DNA from: Branchiostoma lanceolatum
Lineage: Eukaryota > Chordata > Leptocardii > Amphioxiformes > Branchiostomatidae
Direction of reading: 5' to 3'
Assembly: GCF_035083965.1 (NCBI RefSeq)
Contig: NC_089726.1
Location: 20,031,501-20,095,500, forward strand
Length of the DNA stretch: 64,000 nt
Shown here: positions 20,299 through 30,875 of the stretch, one piece after another
Layout: each line of letters starts with the position of its first letter
Numbering within the stretch: the stretch's first letter is position 1
Translations under genes and position numbers: made by a program
Notes under the pieces: model-generated
Database searches by the model: none
The model's input: only the letters and a program-made list of their open reading frames with translations
What the model was told of the DNA's origin: nothing

Positions 20299-21415
20299 CC
20301 CTTATAAAGTTGGTAGGGAGTCGATTCATCATTTAGAGGGACTGCCCTTTGGTAAGTACAAATTGGAAAATTCCTGTTTCTAACTAGTTTGAACGTAAGT
20401 TATCCTCCTATTGTGGCTTGACATATCATCGCATTTGCATGACAATAAGAATTGTCCAGTCGACCTGCACTTCTACACCGTTAGGATCTAGGAAATTTAT
20501 AGCTTTCAATTTGTTCGTTGTTGCCAATGGTCAACAGACATCTGTGTCTGGTTAACGTTCCAGATGCAACATAGCAAGCGGTTGAGGGAAAGATAATTAA
20601 AGATATCCTGTAACGGAAGAGAATGTCATAAGTATTTGTCCCACAAAGGTCCCACAGTTTGTGGATAGTGAGCTGGAACTTATGTGGAGGTAGTAGTGTG
20701 TTTCAGTGATTATTGCATTCAGTTATAGCTGTACATGTTTGATCAATATCATATTCAAGTTATGAATGTAAGTTTTACGTATTCAATTAAACGATGCCAG
20801 ATTCATTTTTTACAAATGTGATTATGTGATATGTTTAATATTTGTCATTGTTTCCCTTTATATATATATATCCTATACAGCATCGGCAGATACTTCCTTC
20901 ACAAATGCAGCACATGTTGTGAGGACCTTAGCTTGGCTTGGAACAAAGCAATCAGCTGTCAGATACTCAGAGTACCTCAGGCTCCTTCGGTAAGGCTTAA
21001 GTCCATCATCGGTACACTTCAATGTTAGCTGAGACAGGCATGATGGATACCCATTGTCCCTTGTTTTTTGTTAGCTGCTGTGATGAAACGAAGCCCATCA
21101 CAGCAAGGAGGTTATATAGTCTATATAACCTCCTTGATCACAGTTATGTCAAAATCATGTGACATGTTACTTAAATACTAAGTATGTGAATTGATATTTA
21201 TTCATCATTTGGTTTTATCATATAGGAACTGGTTCATCACAAGATGAACTCCAAGCTGAGTCCAACATGCTAGATACAGGAGAAATCAGCCTTGCCTGTA
21301 CCTTACCAAGAGTGCATGGAAGAAGTGAACTCAGATGTAGTCAGAGAATGGGGAGAGGACGATTATACACATGCAGTTCCACGGCATATACTACTTACGT
21401 GTAAAATGTGGCGTG
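20299..21415 (+). other. Possible small transcription unit (promoter-like start plus exon-like blocks)
   Basis: TTATAAAG at about 20300 lies about 50 bp before a strong donor CCCTTTG|GTAAGTAC (20351). A block at 20879-20990 is bounded by a T-rich tract ending in CAG and a CTTCG|GTAAGG donor. A third block starts after ATATAG at 21225. One frame across the second block reads TLAWLGTKQSAVRYSEYLRL and ends soon after joining block three. No start codon in that frame and no family is recognised, so this could be non-coding or the remnant of a gene. Confidence 0.25.
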
Positions 21416-22020
21416 TGATCATGGGAGTTTTTCAGACAGTATAATGTTACTTTGAAGTTTCTATTTTCAACCTCTGTATTTGAAATCATTTGTATCTGAT
21501 ATCTTTTAGACGAAGAACTGGCCACAAATAAGGCTTTCATTACTTTAGTAGAATATGTAGAACATGTAGAAATTTTTGGTCCAAGTGCACTATACGGCAG
21601 TAAATATTACCACCATGATGTGATGGTTGTTAATTGTAATACATTTTATAACAATTGTGCTTACACAACCCCAATTTACCGACATTAACCTGCATATGCA
21701 GAGGTGCTTTGAGTCCCTCGGCCTGTCTTAAACGAAATGGATTATTTAGCCACATAGAACTTCCGTATTGTATTTGATAGTTTTTGAACTTAGAAATGCA
21801 TATATGTTGAAATATGAAATGATGTTACATTCAGGCTTTCCCAAAACTTCCTGTCATTGAATAATAATTCGTTAAATTAAGAATGCACGCGTATTTATGA
21901 ATAATCAACCATTCTATCAAACTTTGTGTGTTTGATTTGTACATATTCGTGGCAAATACAAACATATTCAGAGTCACAATATGTCAAAGATTGTAGAAAG
22001 TCTGTATGTTGGATCAGTCT
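21416..22020. other. No gene seen
   Basis: AT-rich intergenic DNA without recognisable repeat or coding signal. Confidence 0.5.
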
Positions 22021-22029
22021 GTATCCATG

Positions 22030-22800
22030 ACAAATACATACTGTACGTATCTGTCAGGATCTTGGGCAATTTCGTGCAATGTGCGGCCCCATATCCGTCG
22101 AAAATTCCTATTTTTGTATTCCTCCGGATCTGAGGTTCCGGATCACAGTCCGCTTGTATCCGTCAGTATCCGCAATTTTCTTTTAAAAAATACAGAAAAC
22201 TTCCTGTACGTATCCGTCAGGATCTCTGGCATTTCCGTACAGTGTACGGCTCCGTATCCGTACCCGTCGAAAATACCTCATTTTCGGATTCCTCCGGAAA
22301 TATTCCCGATCCCGGTGCGGAAATTTTCGGAACCCTTAGGTTGGATTCGTCAGTATCCGTCAGTATCCGCCAAAAATACAGAAAAATCCCTGTGCGCATC
22401 CGTCAGGATCTGTGGCATTTCCGTACAGTGTACGGCTCCGTATTCGTCGAAAATACCTTACTTTCGGATTCTTCCGGAAATATTCCATATCTCAGTGCGC
22501 ATTTAGTCGGATCCGTCAGGTTGGATCCGCCTGTATCTGTCAGTATCCGCCAAAAATACAGAAAATTTCCTGTTCATATCCGTCAGGATCGGTGGCATTT
22601 CCGTGCAGTGTACGGCTCCGTATTCGTCGAATATACCGTACTTTCGGATTCTTCAGGAAATATTCCATATACCGGTGCGGAAATTGTCGGATATCTTACA
22701 CGAATCCGCCTGTATCCGTCAGTATCCGTCAGTATCCGACAAAAATACAGAAAAATACCGGTACGTATACGCCGGGAAACGAGGCCATTTCGTGCAGTGC
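22030..22800. repeat. Tandem array of a ~180-bp unit, four copies
   Basis: ATCCGTCAGGATCTGTGGCA and variants occur about every 180 bp (near 22040, 22219, 22399 and 22579). Each unit continues with GTGTACGGCTCCGTATTCGT and CCGGAAATATTCC. Because the unit length is close to a multiple of three, several frames stay open for 140-190 codons; the peptides (SVSIRQKYRKIPVRI repeats) are products of the repeat, not evidence of a gene. Confidence 0.85.
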
Positions 22801-23268
22801 ACTCAACGTTAAAATGACAAAAGAGAACAAAACTGAAGATAGCTATTAAATAGAGATAAACGCCTCCTGCAGAGAGACGAAAGTGACCAAGAATCAAGGC
22901 CAAGTCTGTACATATTGTTGTTCAAATGCAATCTTATCTCCTTTCCCGTTTCACCACCAAGAAAAAGCCGAGAACCACCGAGAAGCAGAAAGTCTTGCTG
23001 AAGAATTGATAACAAAGAAGAGTTGGGAGACCTCATATCACCATGAAATACATATTATGCAAATGAGGCCCTTATTCTCGTGATTTATATTCAACCATGT
23101 TCTCTGTCACATAACTTCCAAATGCCACAGTGTGAAATTCCAGTTATCTACCACAACATTTGATGAAAAAAGTAGCCTGTTATGAAGCCACTTGCAATAC
23201 TTACCGACTCACCCTCGTATGTATGTTATAACTCGATGACAACAGCTGTGGGCTGCTTTTGCGTAATT

Positions 23269-23651
23269 CACCCTCCTTAAAGCAGGACCCCTTTCGCTCG
23301 ATTCCTCGTTGGCTCGCTCGCGTAGGGGCCCTGCTCTTCAGCGACGCTAGACACGGTTCTGCCGCCGTTACTGACAGTTGCTCATGAATGATTAATGCGC
23401 TATCCTTAATTGGCGGTTAATTTGTTCTGAACCTAAGGAAACGATGTGAGACGTAACCTGATTGGTTGATAGCTTCCCAGCGTCCTTTGCGCTTTTGCTT
23501 GAGATGATGTTTAGCAAACCCTCTGATTGGATGAAGCTGTTTTGGTGGCGACGGCACCAGAACCGTGTCTACCGGGGCTAAAGAGCAGGGCCCCTAAGCG
23601 AGCGAGCCAACGACGATTCGAGAGTAAGAGGTCCTTGCTTTAAGTAGGGTG
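23269..23651. mobile_element. 383-bp hAT-like MITE, right-arm copy
   Basis: Same element as 13555-13941 in mirror orientation. The direct repeats GCGTAATT are at 23261-23268 and 23652-23659. Shared by both arms, hence older than the duplication. Confidence 0.88.
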
Positions 23652-24016
23652 GCGTAATTCGACGATTACAAATTCAGCCAAAGTTAGGGGACGCCCGGCG
23701 TTACAGCACTCAACGTTAAAAAGACAAAAAATGAAGACCGCTAATAGCGATATACGCCTACTGCAGAGAGACGGAAGTGACTGTTTGCTACTAACTTGGC
23801 GCAATGTTTAAAATCTACAATCCTACTAAATCAACCTGCACATGACTACACTTCAATTTAATTTCTCAAAAATACCACAGAAAACGCAGAACCCCTGTAA
23901 CCGAGTGGGCAACACCTGAAAGGCTATACATCCGCATTCATTTATTAAATGTTTAAACATCTGGGTGGCCCCTTCGGCCATAAGCTGATATCCAATGGGG
24001 CCAGAAACACATGAAA

Positions 24017-24290
24017 TTAAACAAAAGGGAAAACAGGAATATTTAACAATGTCACAGAAAATAAATCAACTGAACACATGAAATAAACATACCTGAAAAT
24101 ATTGAAATGGAATATAACAAGTATAAAATGAAAACTAAACAAAATGACAACATATACAGGTCCAAAAACAAACAATCCTAGGCCGTAATCTGGTGCGGGA
24201 GCTTTCGGCCGTACTTGGAATAAGCTGATGTCCGGGAGGTTTCGGCCGTACATTCTGTTTGGAATAAGCTGATTTAACAAAGTCACAGAA
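24017..24290 (-). pseudogene. Partial tandem copy of the right LRR gene's tail region
   Basis: On the minus strand this contains a short segment matching the cytoplasmic tail of the receptor (NQLIPNRMYGRNLPDI) followed by the same downstream sequence (TACGGCCTAGGATTG) seen after the intact gene at about 24425. So part of the gene end and its flank are duplicated locally. Not functional on its own. Confidence 0.7.
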
Positions 24291-24441
24291 AATTACTCAA
24301 CTGGACACATGTGAGAGGAAATAATCATACCATTAAATATTTCAATGATAATGAAATGTAGCAAGTATAAAATGAAAACTAAACAAAATGACAATATATA
24401 CAAGTCCAAAAACAAACATTCCTAGCCCGTAATTGCGTTAT

Positions 24442-25776
24442 CTATTTGAGGTCACTGTCCGGCAAATTTGACAACACAATCCTGGCTTCAATCTGTGATA
24501 AACGTGCTTCTGCATACGGTTCAACCGTTGTACAGTCCGCTTGGTTTGCCATCGTTTCCCGAGAGGCGCTCTGGTCTGGTAGGTTTCGGCCGTACATTCG
24601 GTTTGGAATAAGCTCATGTCCCGCTTGCATAACCTGCAGTACATCTGTAGCGACTGCGGCGTACATTTGGTTCTGAACAAGTGTCTGACTTCTAGCTTGT
24701 AGCGCCCTCTGCAATGCCATAGCATTCTGGAGTTGAGCTCGTCGCCGCCTTGCCCACAATGTTAGCAAAGCTGACAGGGGTACTAGTATCAGGAGTATGG
24801 TTCCAAAGGTAACACCAACAACTGTTTTGGTGTTGTCTTGTTCTTCTTTCATTTTCACCGTGGACGCCGTGTAGCCTACCGACATGATTTGTGTGCTTGC
24901 AGAGAATAAAGAGAAAGGGACACTAGGAGCCTTTGGGGTTGAATTGTACGATGCCATCACTTCTTCAATGGTCGCTGTTGCATTCATTCCCAGTTGACTC
25001 GTTGTACTCCGGTTCTGCCCTGATTTTGGGCCATCGACAGTGGTGTTGCAAGTGCCATTTAGCACATGACGGATACTCTGGCCCTCTACATGCTTAGGGC
25101 TCGCGCAACTCGAGTTTGCACTGTTTAACATGAAGCCGAAATGCAGGAAGCTATTCGGACAGCTGTGACAACATTGCTTAAAATCTCCTTCTAAAAAGAT
25201 CGCAATGCCACACGATCCAAACAAGCATCTTTGTAGACACTGTGCTTCGTTCAACAGCCAGCACAACTGCTTGTCACAACGGAACGGGTTCTCGGAGACA
25301 TCGATATGCGCTTTATTTTCGGTTGAGAAAGAGAAGGAATCCTCTGGAAAAGAGGAGAGTCTGTTGTGTCTGAAATCTATGTGCGAAATATCTGGCATCA
25401 TGTTAACATCTAGCCTTCCTGAAACGTGAGCGATCAGATTATAGGATAGATCCAAGTAGACCAAACGTGGCGTGTTTTTGTTGAACCAATACCAGCGGAT
25501 GGTTGTAATGAGATTATGGCTCATGCAAATGTGCTCTACCTCAGGTAAGTAAGGCAGTTTCGAGATGTCCGTAATGTTATTACGTTCGAGAATCAACATT
25601 GAGATGTTCTCGTTGTTTGGAATGACAGGCAGGTCGACAAGTTCGCAACCGTCGCAGACAAAGAAAGGAGGAGCGCCTATTCCCATAAGAGTGTTCGCAT
25701 GTAGCACAACGCTTGCTACTGACAGATAATAAAGAAACAAGATGGCGTCTGTCATCTTTTGTTGCAGCGTGCGAAG
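24442..25776 (-). CDS. Leucine-rich-repeat type I transmembrane receptor, short-tail copy
   Basis: Mirrored paralogue of the gene at 10018. From the homologous start MLRTLQQKMTDAI (ATG at 25776) it has 444 residues; an extra in-frame ATG at 25803 would add nine, but the left copy reads GTG at that place. Signal peptide, four LRRs, cysteine-rich C-cap (NPFRCDKQLCWL), Thr/Ser stalk and membrane span with WARRRR are all kept. The tail matches the left copy as far as VEPYAEARLSQIEA. After that, a small deletion relative to the left copy changes frame and the protein ends 14 residues later (IVLSNLPDSDLK). The YVNE, RYETI and EPYAEI tyrosine motifs of the long copy are therefore absent, which suggests reduced or altered signalling. 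No stop interrupts the ectodomain, so it may still be expressed. Confidence 0.85.
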   Translation of the reverse strand, partial: LRTLQQKMTDAILFLYYLSVASVVLHANTLMGIGAPPFFVCDGCELVDLPVIPNNENISMLILERNNITDISKLPYLPEVEHICMSHNLITTIRWYWFNKNTPRLVYLDLSYNLIAHVSGRLDVNMMPDISHIDFRHNRLSSFPEDSFSFSTENKAHIDVSENPFRCDKQLCWLLNEAQCLQRCLFGSCGIAIFLEGDFKQCCHSCPNSFLHFGFMLNSANSSCASPKHVEGQSIRHVLNGTCNTTVDGPKSGQNRSTTSQLGMNATATIEEVMASYNSTPKAPSVPFSLFSASTQIMSVGYTASTVKMKEEQDNTKTVVGVTFGTILLILVPLSALLTLWARRRRAQLQNAMALQRALQARSQTLVQNQMYAAVATDVLQVMQAGHELIPNRMYGRNLPDQSASRETMANQADCTTVEPYAEARLSQIEARIVLSNLPDSDLK

Positions 25777-26699
25777 CATCTTAAACATTTGCTTTGATTT
25801 CACGTGTTGATTTCAGATATCCGAACGTCTGAGTCGGAACTGGTTACCCGGTGTCAAATCAGCTTTGCCAAAAACAGACACATAAAGTTTTGTTTACTAG
25901 CAGATATATTTGCTTATGTTATGCAGACATGTAGTGATAAGAAATCGAGTCGTTCATACCACCTCTAGAACGGTCATGCTGATGTCAGTGAAACTTAAGC
26001 CGTCTCTGTTGTTTTGCTTCTATAGGAAAAAAAGATCCAAACACAATAGTCATTATTAATATCATACGAAACTTAGCATGTTAACACAAAAACGTTTGAA
26101 AACTTACAAAAAATGAGACCTTAAAGCAAAATGTATATCCCATGTACTTAAATAATACTAATATATTTGTGGGATAAACAGTACGGCTACTTTTGTGAGT
26201 CAGTCGCCAAAGAAAGTGTCGATGGCATAAGTTATGTTTGTCCTGAGTCAATATATGATAACGCAATGAAAAATAAGTATATTCTTGCTACTAATACACA
26301 AAATCAAGAATGCCCATCATCACAGGAATATAAAAAAACATTCATTACAAATGAGGTATCATTTTGAAAGATTTTTAATTCTAAACCAAAACAAAGGAAA
26401 TGTAGTCGACCGAATATGAGTTTGCAAATCATTCGTGTCAGGTTCATTGCGCGATAAAAGTATCATGTGCAGCAACTGTCGTCATTACGTCTCTTTGAAT
26501 AATATTAAGAATATTTAGATACATAAAAACAACTAAAATCAAGATACGTGACAAAAATGTATACCTTTTCCGGACAAGCGATGCTTTTGGGCAGTATCCA
26601 GGAGCACTACTGGTTACTTTCCAACACAGCACTTTAAACAAGCGCCGAAGATATCATCAGGTTGTTGTTATCGCCTTTTTGTGAGAGTATCTGAAGAGA

Positions 26700-26965
26700 G
26701 TCTAAACCACTCCATCATCATATTGTCGTGAGAGTGTCACGGACATCACCCTCCTCCTCCAGTCCTCCCTGACCTCCATTGCTCTAGGTTGTTCTTCTAA
26801 ATTGCAGCCTGCATCCTCACACAGCTGCTGTATGTAGGTTGTGCGAGGCCTGCCTACACTTGCATGTCCATGTTTTGGTGCCCACAAAAGAACGTCGCTG
26901 GTGATCTCTTCCTTACTCCTCCAGGAGTGACCAGCGGAACGTAGTCTCCTCTCACGGATGACCAC
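26700..26965 (-). mobile_element. LINE remnant: C-terminus of reverse transcriptase ORF (right arm)
   Basis: Open-frame copy of the tail described at 8735-8998: RRLRSAGHSWRSKEEITSDV, then GHASVGRPRTTYIQQL and REDWRRRVMSVTLS before the stop. It was co-duplicated with the arm. The rest of the LINE is absent. Confidence 0.75.
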
Positions 26966-27289
26966 TTCACGTTATGAAAAAAGAGGGCCAATGCATGATG
27001 ATATAACCGCCGTGTCGTCCTGAAGACACATGTGGCACCGTTTATAAGAGAATGGCGTGATGTTCTGCCTTTTATGTTTTTATGTATCTCTTCAATATTG
27101 AATAAAAGTGATGATGAGTCTGGATGCTGTGGGCATCGTGCGGAGATTACACATTTCCTACATTCCTAAGTGTCCTGGTCAACAAAATAACATCCTGTTT
27201 TGAGCAGACGTTGTTACATTTTAGCAAATATCTCGTTAATATACTTGTTTTTACTGTACTATTAAAAGTAACGCTGATGTTGTCTCACA

Positions 27290-27400
27290 TTTATTTTGAT
27301 ACTTACACTGATTTTCACACTAGCACTGATTTTATTTTACACTAACACTGATGTTGACACTAAAACTACCTTTTACACGAACACTAATTTTCACTCTATT
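27290..27400 (-). repeat. Degenerate ACACTGA-type repeat, mirror of 8100-8245
   Basis: Imperfect copies of ACACTGATTTTCACACTA-like units, the mirror of the left-arm repeat and related to the minisatellite. Confidence 0.65.
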
Positions 27401-27599
27401 AATTCTATATATAACATTACTAGGAAACAAGAAGACGCAGAACCTATGTTTTCGTATTACCTATATCATTGTATTACAAGTCTTGTCACTATCTGTTCTT
27501 TATCACTACTTTTTTATTCGCACGGAATATACATGGGTGTATAATAAAAGATTTTTTCATGTACCCAACGAATAAGCCTTTTCATGTGTCCGTTAGTTA

Positions 27600-27905
27600 A
27601 AATCCTCCCACACCATAAGGTATAAAGGGCGGTGCCCATCTCCGTTTCATAGCCCTGGGCCACAATGTGGTGCAATCACTGCAGCAGGGGGCTAGTCCAC
27701 TGGCAGTGGAGTGTGTTTAACTTCCATACTGTTTCAGAAGTATGCAACATTTTTATTTGTCTTTGGTATGACTCAATGTGCCTCTTGTCCAGAGGTGTCC
27801 TACCCGGGCACAAACTCGGGCCTTCTGGTTCCAAGTGATTTGAACCAGACTGTGGTAAGTGACAGAAGCGCAGACCACTACACCACCGGACACCCCAATG
27901 TGTCT
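27600..27905 (-). mobile_element. tRNA-related SINE, right-arm copy
   Basis: A fuller copy than 7675-7905. On the minus strand it has the head GGTGTAGTGGTCTGCGC, then a body with the complement of AACTTCCATACTG and GGTGCCCATCTCC. Those body phrases recur at 63650-63985, confirming a SINE family with at least two different heads or a diverged head. Confidence 0.65.
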
Positions 27906-28669
27906 GTATCTCTTCAATATTGAATAAAAAATGATGATGAGTCGGGATGCTGTGGGCAACGTGCGGAGATTACAAATTTCCTACATTCCTGACTGTCCAG
28001 GTCAACAAAATAACATCCTGTTTTTGTCAGACGGTTGCGGAAGAAGAAAATATCAATTTCCCCACAACATGTCATACCTTTGTGGCTTGCAATCAATGCT
28101 ACACAATGTACATGATTGTTGCGCCAAAAGTAGTTACTCAAGCAACTAGATAAAATTTTGAAACAGTCAGAGGTTTCAGACAGCATCCGCTGTCTTTCGT
28201 CAGTGACTAAGGATAGGACTGGAAAACCAGGTTTTATACCAAAACTCTGAATAGATATGTTAATGAGGTTAAGACAAATTAGGATGTCTTGACGTAGTCT
28301 TCAAAAGAACATTAATTTAAGACAAGGTTGCTGTATGAAACGTCTGACTGTTTCAAAGTTTCCATTAGCTTCAGTAAGTATTTTGGGCCTCTCTTACTAC
28401 CTGGATGTCTAACCTTCATCAACGTACATGATTGTTGTTTTTGGTTCATCTTTTTTTATTAAAGAGTGAGGTTTAATGTTAAGCTTGGCCTTTATTTACA
28501 TTGTCACTGCTATCTCTTCTTTTACTTCTAATGTAAAATGTTGGTATACTTGTTAAGTTATCTTTACCGTACATTACATTCACAAGAGTGCTAGAATCTA
28601 TCCTTTTCCTCGGTCTGCATTCCTACAATTACTTTGCACATAAAGTTACACTGCTATTAAAGTTTTAAG

Positions 28670-28830
28670 CTAACCCTGGTGTTCACGTTGACACCTATTA
28701 TTTCACTTAAGTGAATGTCCACGCTTACATTGCTTTAACACTTACACTGGAGATGATAATAAAGGTGATGTTCACTCTAACACCGATTTTGCACTACTAC
28801 TAACACGGGTGTTCACAATAACACTGCTTT
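28670..28830 (-). repeat. Degenerate minisatellite-like motifs and the two empty TTAA sites
   Basis: Loose ACACTG/GTTCAC units. Read on the minus strand this segment is continuous where the left arm is interrupted by the elements 358-5570 and 5708-6621. Confidence 0.7.
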
Positions 28831-29089
28831 TTCATTTCATATTGTTTTTAAAAACAAATACAATAAGCGAACCATCCAGCAAGAACCGATATTGTACAGA
28901 TAATGTGAAATCATATATAGTAATAATAATAACGGAAGTTTGGTGTAAACACCGGTTAACAATAATGATAACATAAATTTCATCGAACAGAAATTAAAAT
29001 GTAATGTAACAGAAAAAAGGGATTTCCAACATGAGAATAATAATAACAGAAGTTGAAATGAAACAAGAACTGATGTTCACACTGACACT

Positions 29090-30005
29090 GGTGTCCAGAC
29101 TGACACTTGTGTTCAAATTAATACTGGTGTCACACTAACACTGATGTTCACACGAACACTGGTGTTCACACGAACACTGGTGTTCACACGAACACTGGTG
29201 TTCACACGAACACTGATGTTCACACTAACACTGATGTTCATACTAACACTGGTGTTCACACTAACACTGGTGTTCACAATAACACTGGTGTTCACATGAA
29301 CACTGGCGTCACACTAACACTGGTGTTCACACTAACACTGATGTTCACACTAACACTGGTGTTCACACTAACACTGATGTTCATACTAACACTGGTGTTC
29401 ACAAGAACACTGGTATTCACACGAACACTGATGTTCACACTAACACTGATGTTCACACCAACACTGATATTCACACTAACACTGGTGTTCACAATAACAC
29501 TGGTGTTCACATGAACACTGGCGTCACACTAACACTGGTGTTCACACTAACACTGATGTTCACACTAACACTGATGTTCACACCAACACTGATATTCACA
29601 CTAACACTGGTGTTCACAATAACACTGGTGTTCACATGAACACTGGTGTTCACAATAACACTGGTGTTCACAATAACACTGATGTTCACACCAACACTGA
29701 TATTCACACTAACACTGGTGTTCACACTAACACTGATGTTCACACCAACACTGATATTCACACTAACACTGGTGTTCACAATAACACTGGTGTTCACATG
29801 GACACTGGTGTTCACACTAACACTGGTGTTCACACTAACACTGGTGTTCACACTAACACTGATGTTCACACCAACACTGATATTCACACTAACACTGGTG
29901 TTCACAATAACACTGGTGTTCACATGAACACTGGTGTTCACAATAACACTGGTGTTCACACTAACACTGGTGTTCACATGAACACTGGTGTTCTCACCAA
30001 CACAA
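29090..30005 (+). repeat. 18-bp minisatellite, about 50 copies
   Basis: The unit GTGTTCACACTAACACTG is repeated head to tail with a few variant forms (GATGTTCACACCAACACT, GTGTTCACAATAACACTG, GTGTTCACATGAACACTG). Variants recur in blocks (e.g. the ACCAACACTGATATTCAC pair), showing higher-order amplification. Because 18 is divisible by three and the unit lacks stops, long ORFs appear on both strands (TNTGVH, LTLVFT, NTSVSV); these are artefacts. The array starts where the right duplication arm ends. Confidence 0.97.
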
Positions 30006-30480
30006 GCGCTGATGTTCATAGAGCTAACCCTGATTTTCACACTGATGTTTACATTGTGAGTGATATCGCTTTCTAAATTTTGTAGGTGTAAGAAATATAC
30101 TACATGTGCTTGTAAGAAAATTTAAAGCTAGCGTTCACTGACAAACACGGTATCAATAAGTAAGTATGCATTACGTGTATGTTAATTAACATGTCAAACA
30201 TAAAGAATATCTGTAGTAATATTTATTTTTGTTTCGTGACTTTACATTTTATCTTCTTCCAATGTACAACTGGAGACCACAATACAGTAAATATATCAGT
30301 AAAAGCTATGATGACATCCTGTTCTGATTCTATCCTTATTTTTCACATGAAGATAATTATCACAGCCTTATGTAGGTATAAAACCTTTATCTTATGTAAT
30401 TTATATCATAGGGTCTAATGAGATTCCGAACCAGAAGCTGAAAGGGCGAGAGGAAGGTTCGCTATAAAACAGCGGAGCCT
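30006..30480. other. No gene seen
   Basis: AT-rich DNA between the minisatellite and the NXPE-related fragment. No repeat or coding feature is recognised. Confidence 0.5.
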
Positions 30481-30499
30481 AGAATTGTCAAAATCAAAA

Positions 30500-30660
30500 T
30501 TCCTGGTCTGGTGCGGCATTGCTGCGGCACTGCTGCGATATTGCTGCGGCATTGCTGCGGCATTGCTGCCCAGGAACCGTTGGACGTCCGTTGTTTTAAG
30601 ATTGCACGTCAAAGATGGATGACTTCCAAACCCCTCGTGACCAAAACCCATTGCCTCTGA
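30500..30660 (-). pseudogene. Degenerate copy of an NXPE exon with a GCTGCGGCATT microrepeat
   Basis: 30567-30650 matches 35345-35430 closely (ACCGTTGGACGTCCGTTGT, CCCCTCGTGACCAA), which is coding exon 4 of the NXPE-like gene upstream. The minus-strand peptide keeps NLKTTDVQRFLG against VRVFNTTDVQRCLA. The NKTIYFHG end of the exon is replaced by about five copies of GCTGCGGCATT (30512-30568). It lies 3' of the gene, in the same orientation, and is evidence of a duplicated or decayed NXPE neighbour. Confidence 0.65.
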
Positions 30661-30875
30661 CACAATGCCTGTCCAGTGACCATAAATCCAGCTCATAAAC
30701 CACTGACTATTATATTACTTTCGCCTAATTGCTGTATGCACATTCTGTATACTATTAGTCATACAGCCATAGCGTCATAAACTTGGGTTAATGAAGACTT
30801 GAGATCGGCCAATAATGCACAATTGTAGTGATGACTTCAACTTTTTAACAATATCAGTGTCAATGATAACTTTAA

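Larger units (their letters stand above)
23020..29072 (-). repeat. Right arm of the inverted segmental duplication
   Basis: Mirror image of 85-14203 (see that entry for pairs). It lacks the two TTAA elements of the left arm, preserving their empty sites near 28800 and 28672, and lacks the equivalent of 11340-13000. Its outer end runs directly into the 18-bp minisatellite. Confidence 0.85.

Noticed and set aside
22006-22849. Overlapping ORFs of 145-191 codons in the 180-bp tandem array
   Set aside because: Three frames are open at once over a tandem repeat, with no domain, start context or splice signals.
29296-30076. Long ORFs on both strands of the minisatellite (NTGVHTNT, LTLVFT and NTSVSV repeats)
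   Set aside because: They arise because the 18-bp unit has no stop in several frames. Presence in three frames and on both strands shows they are artefacts of the repeat.
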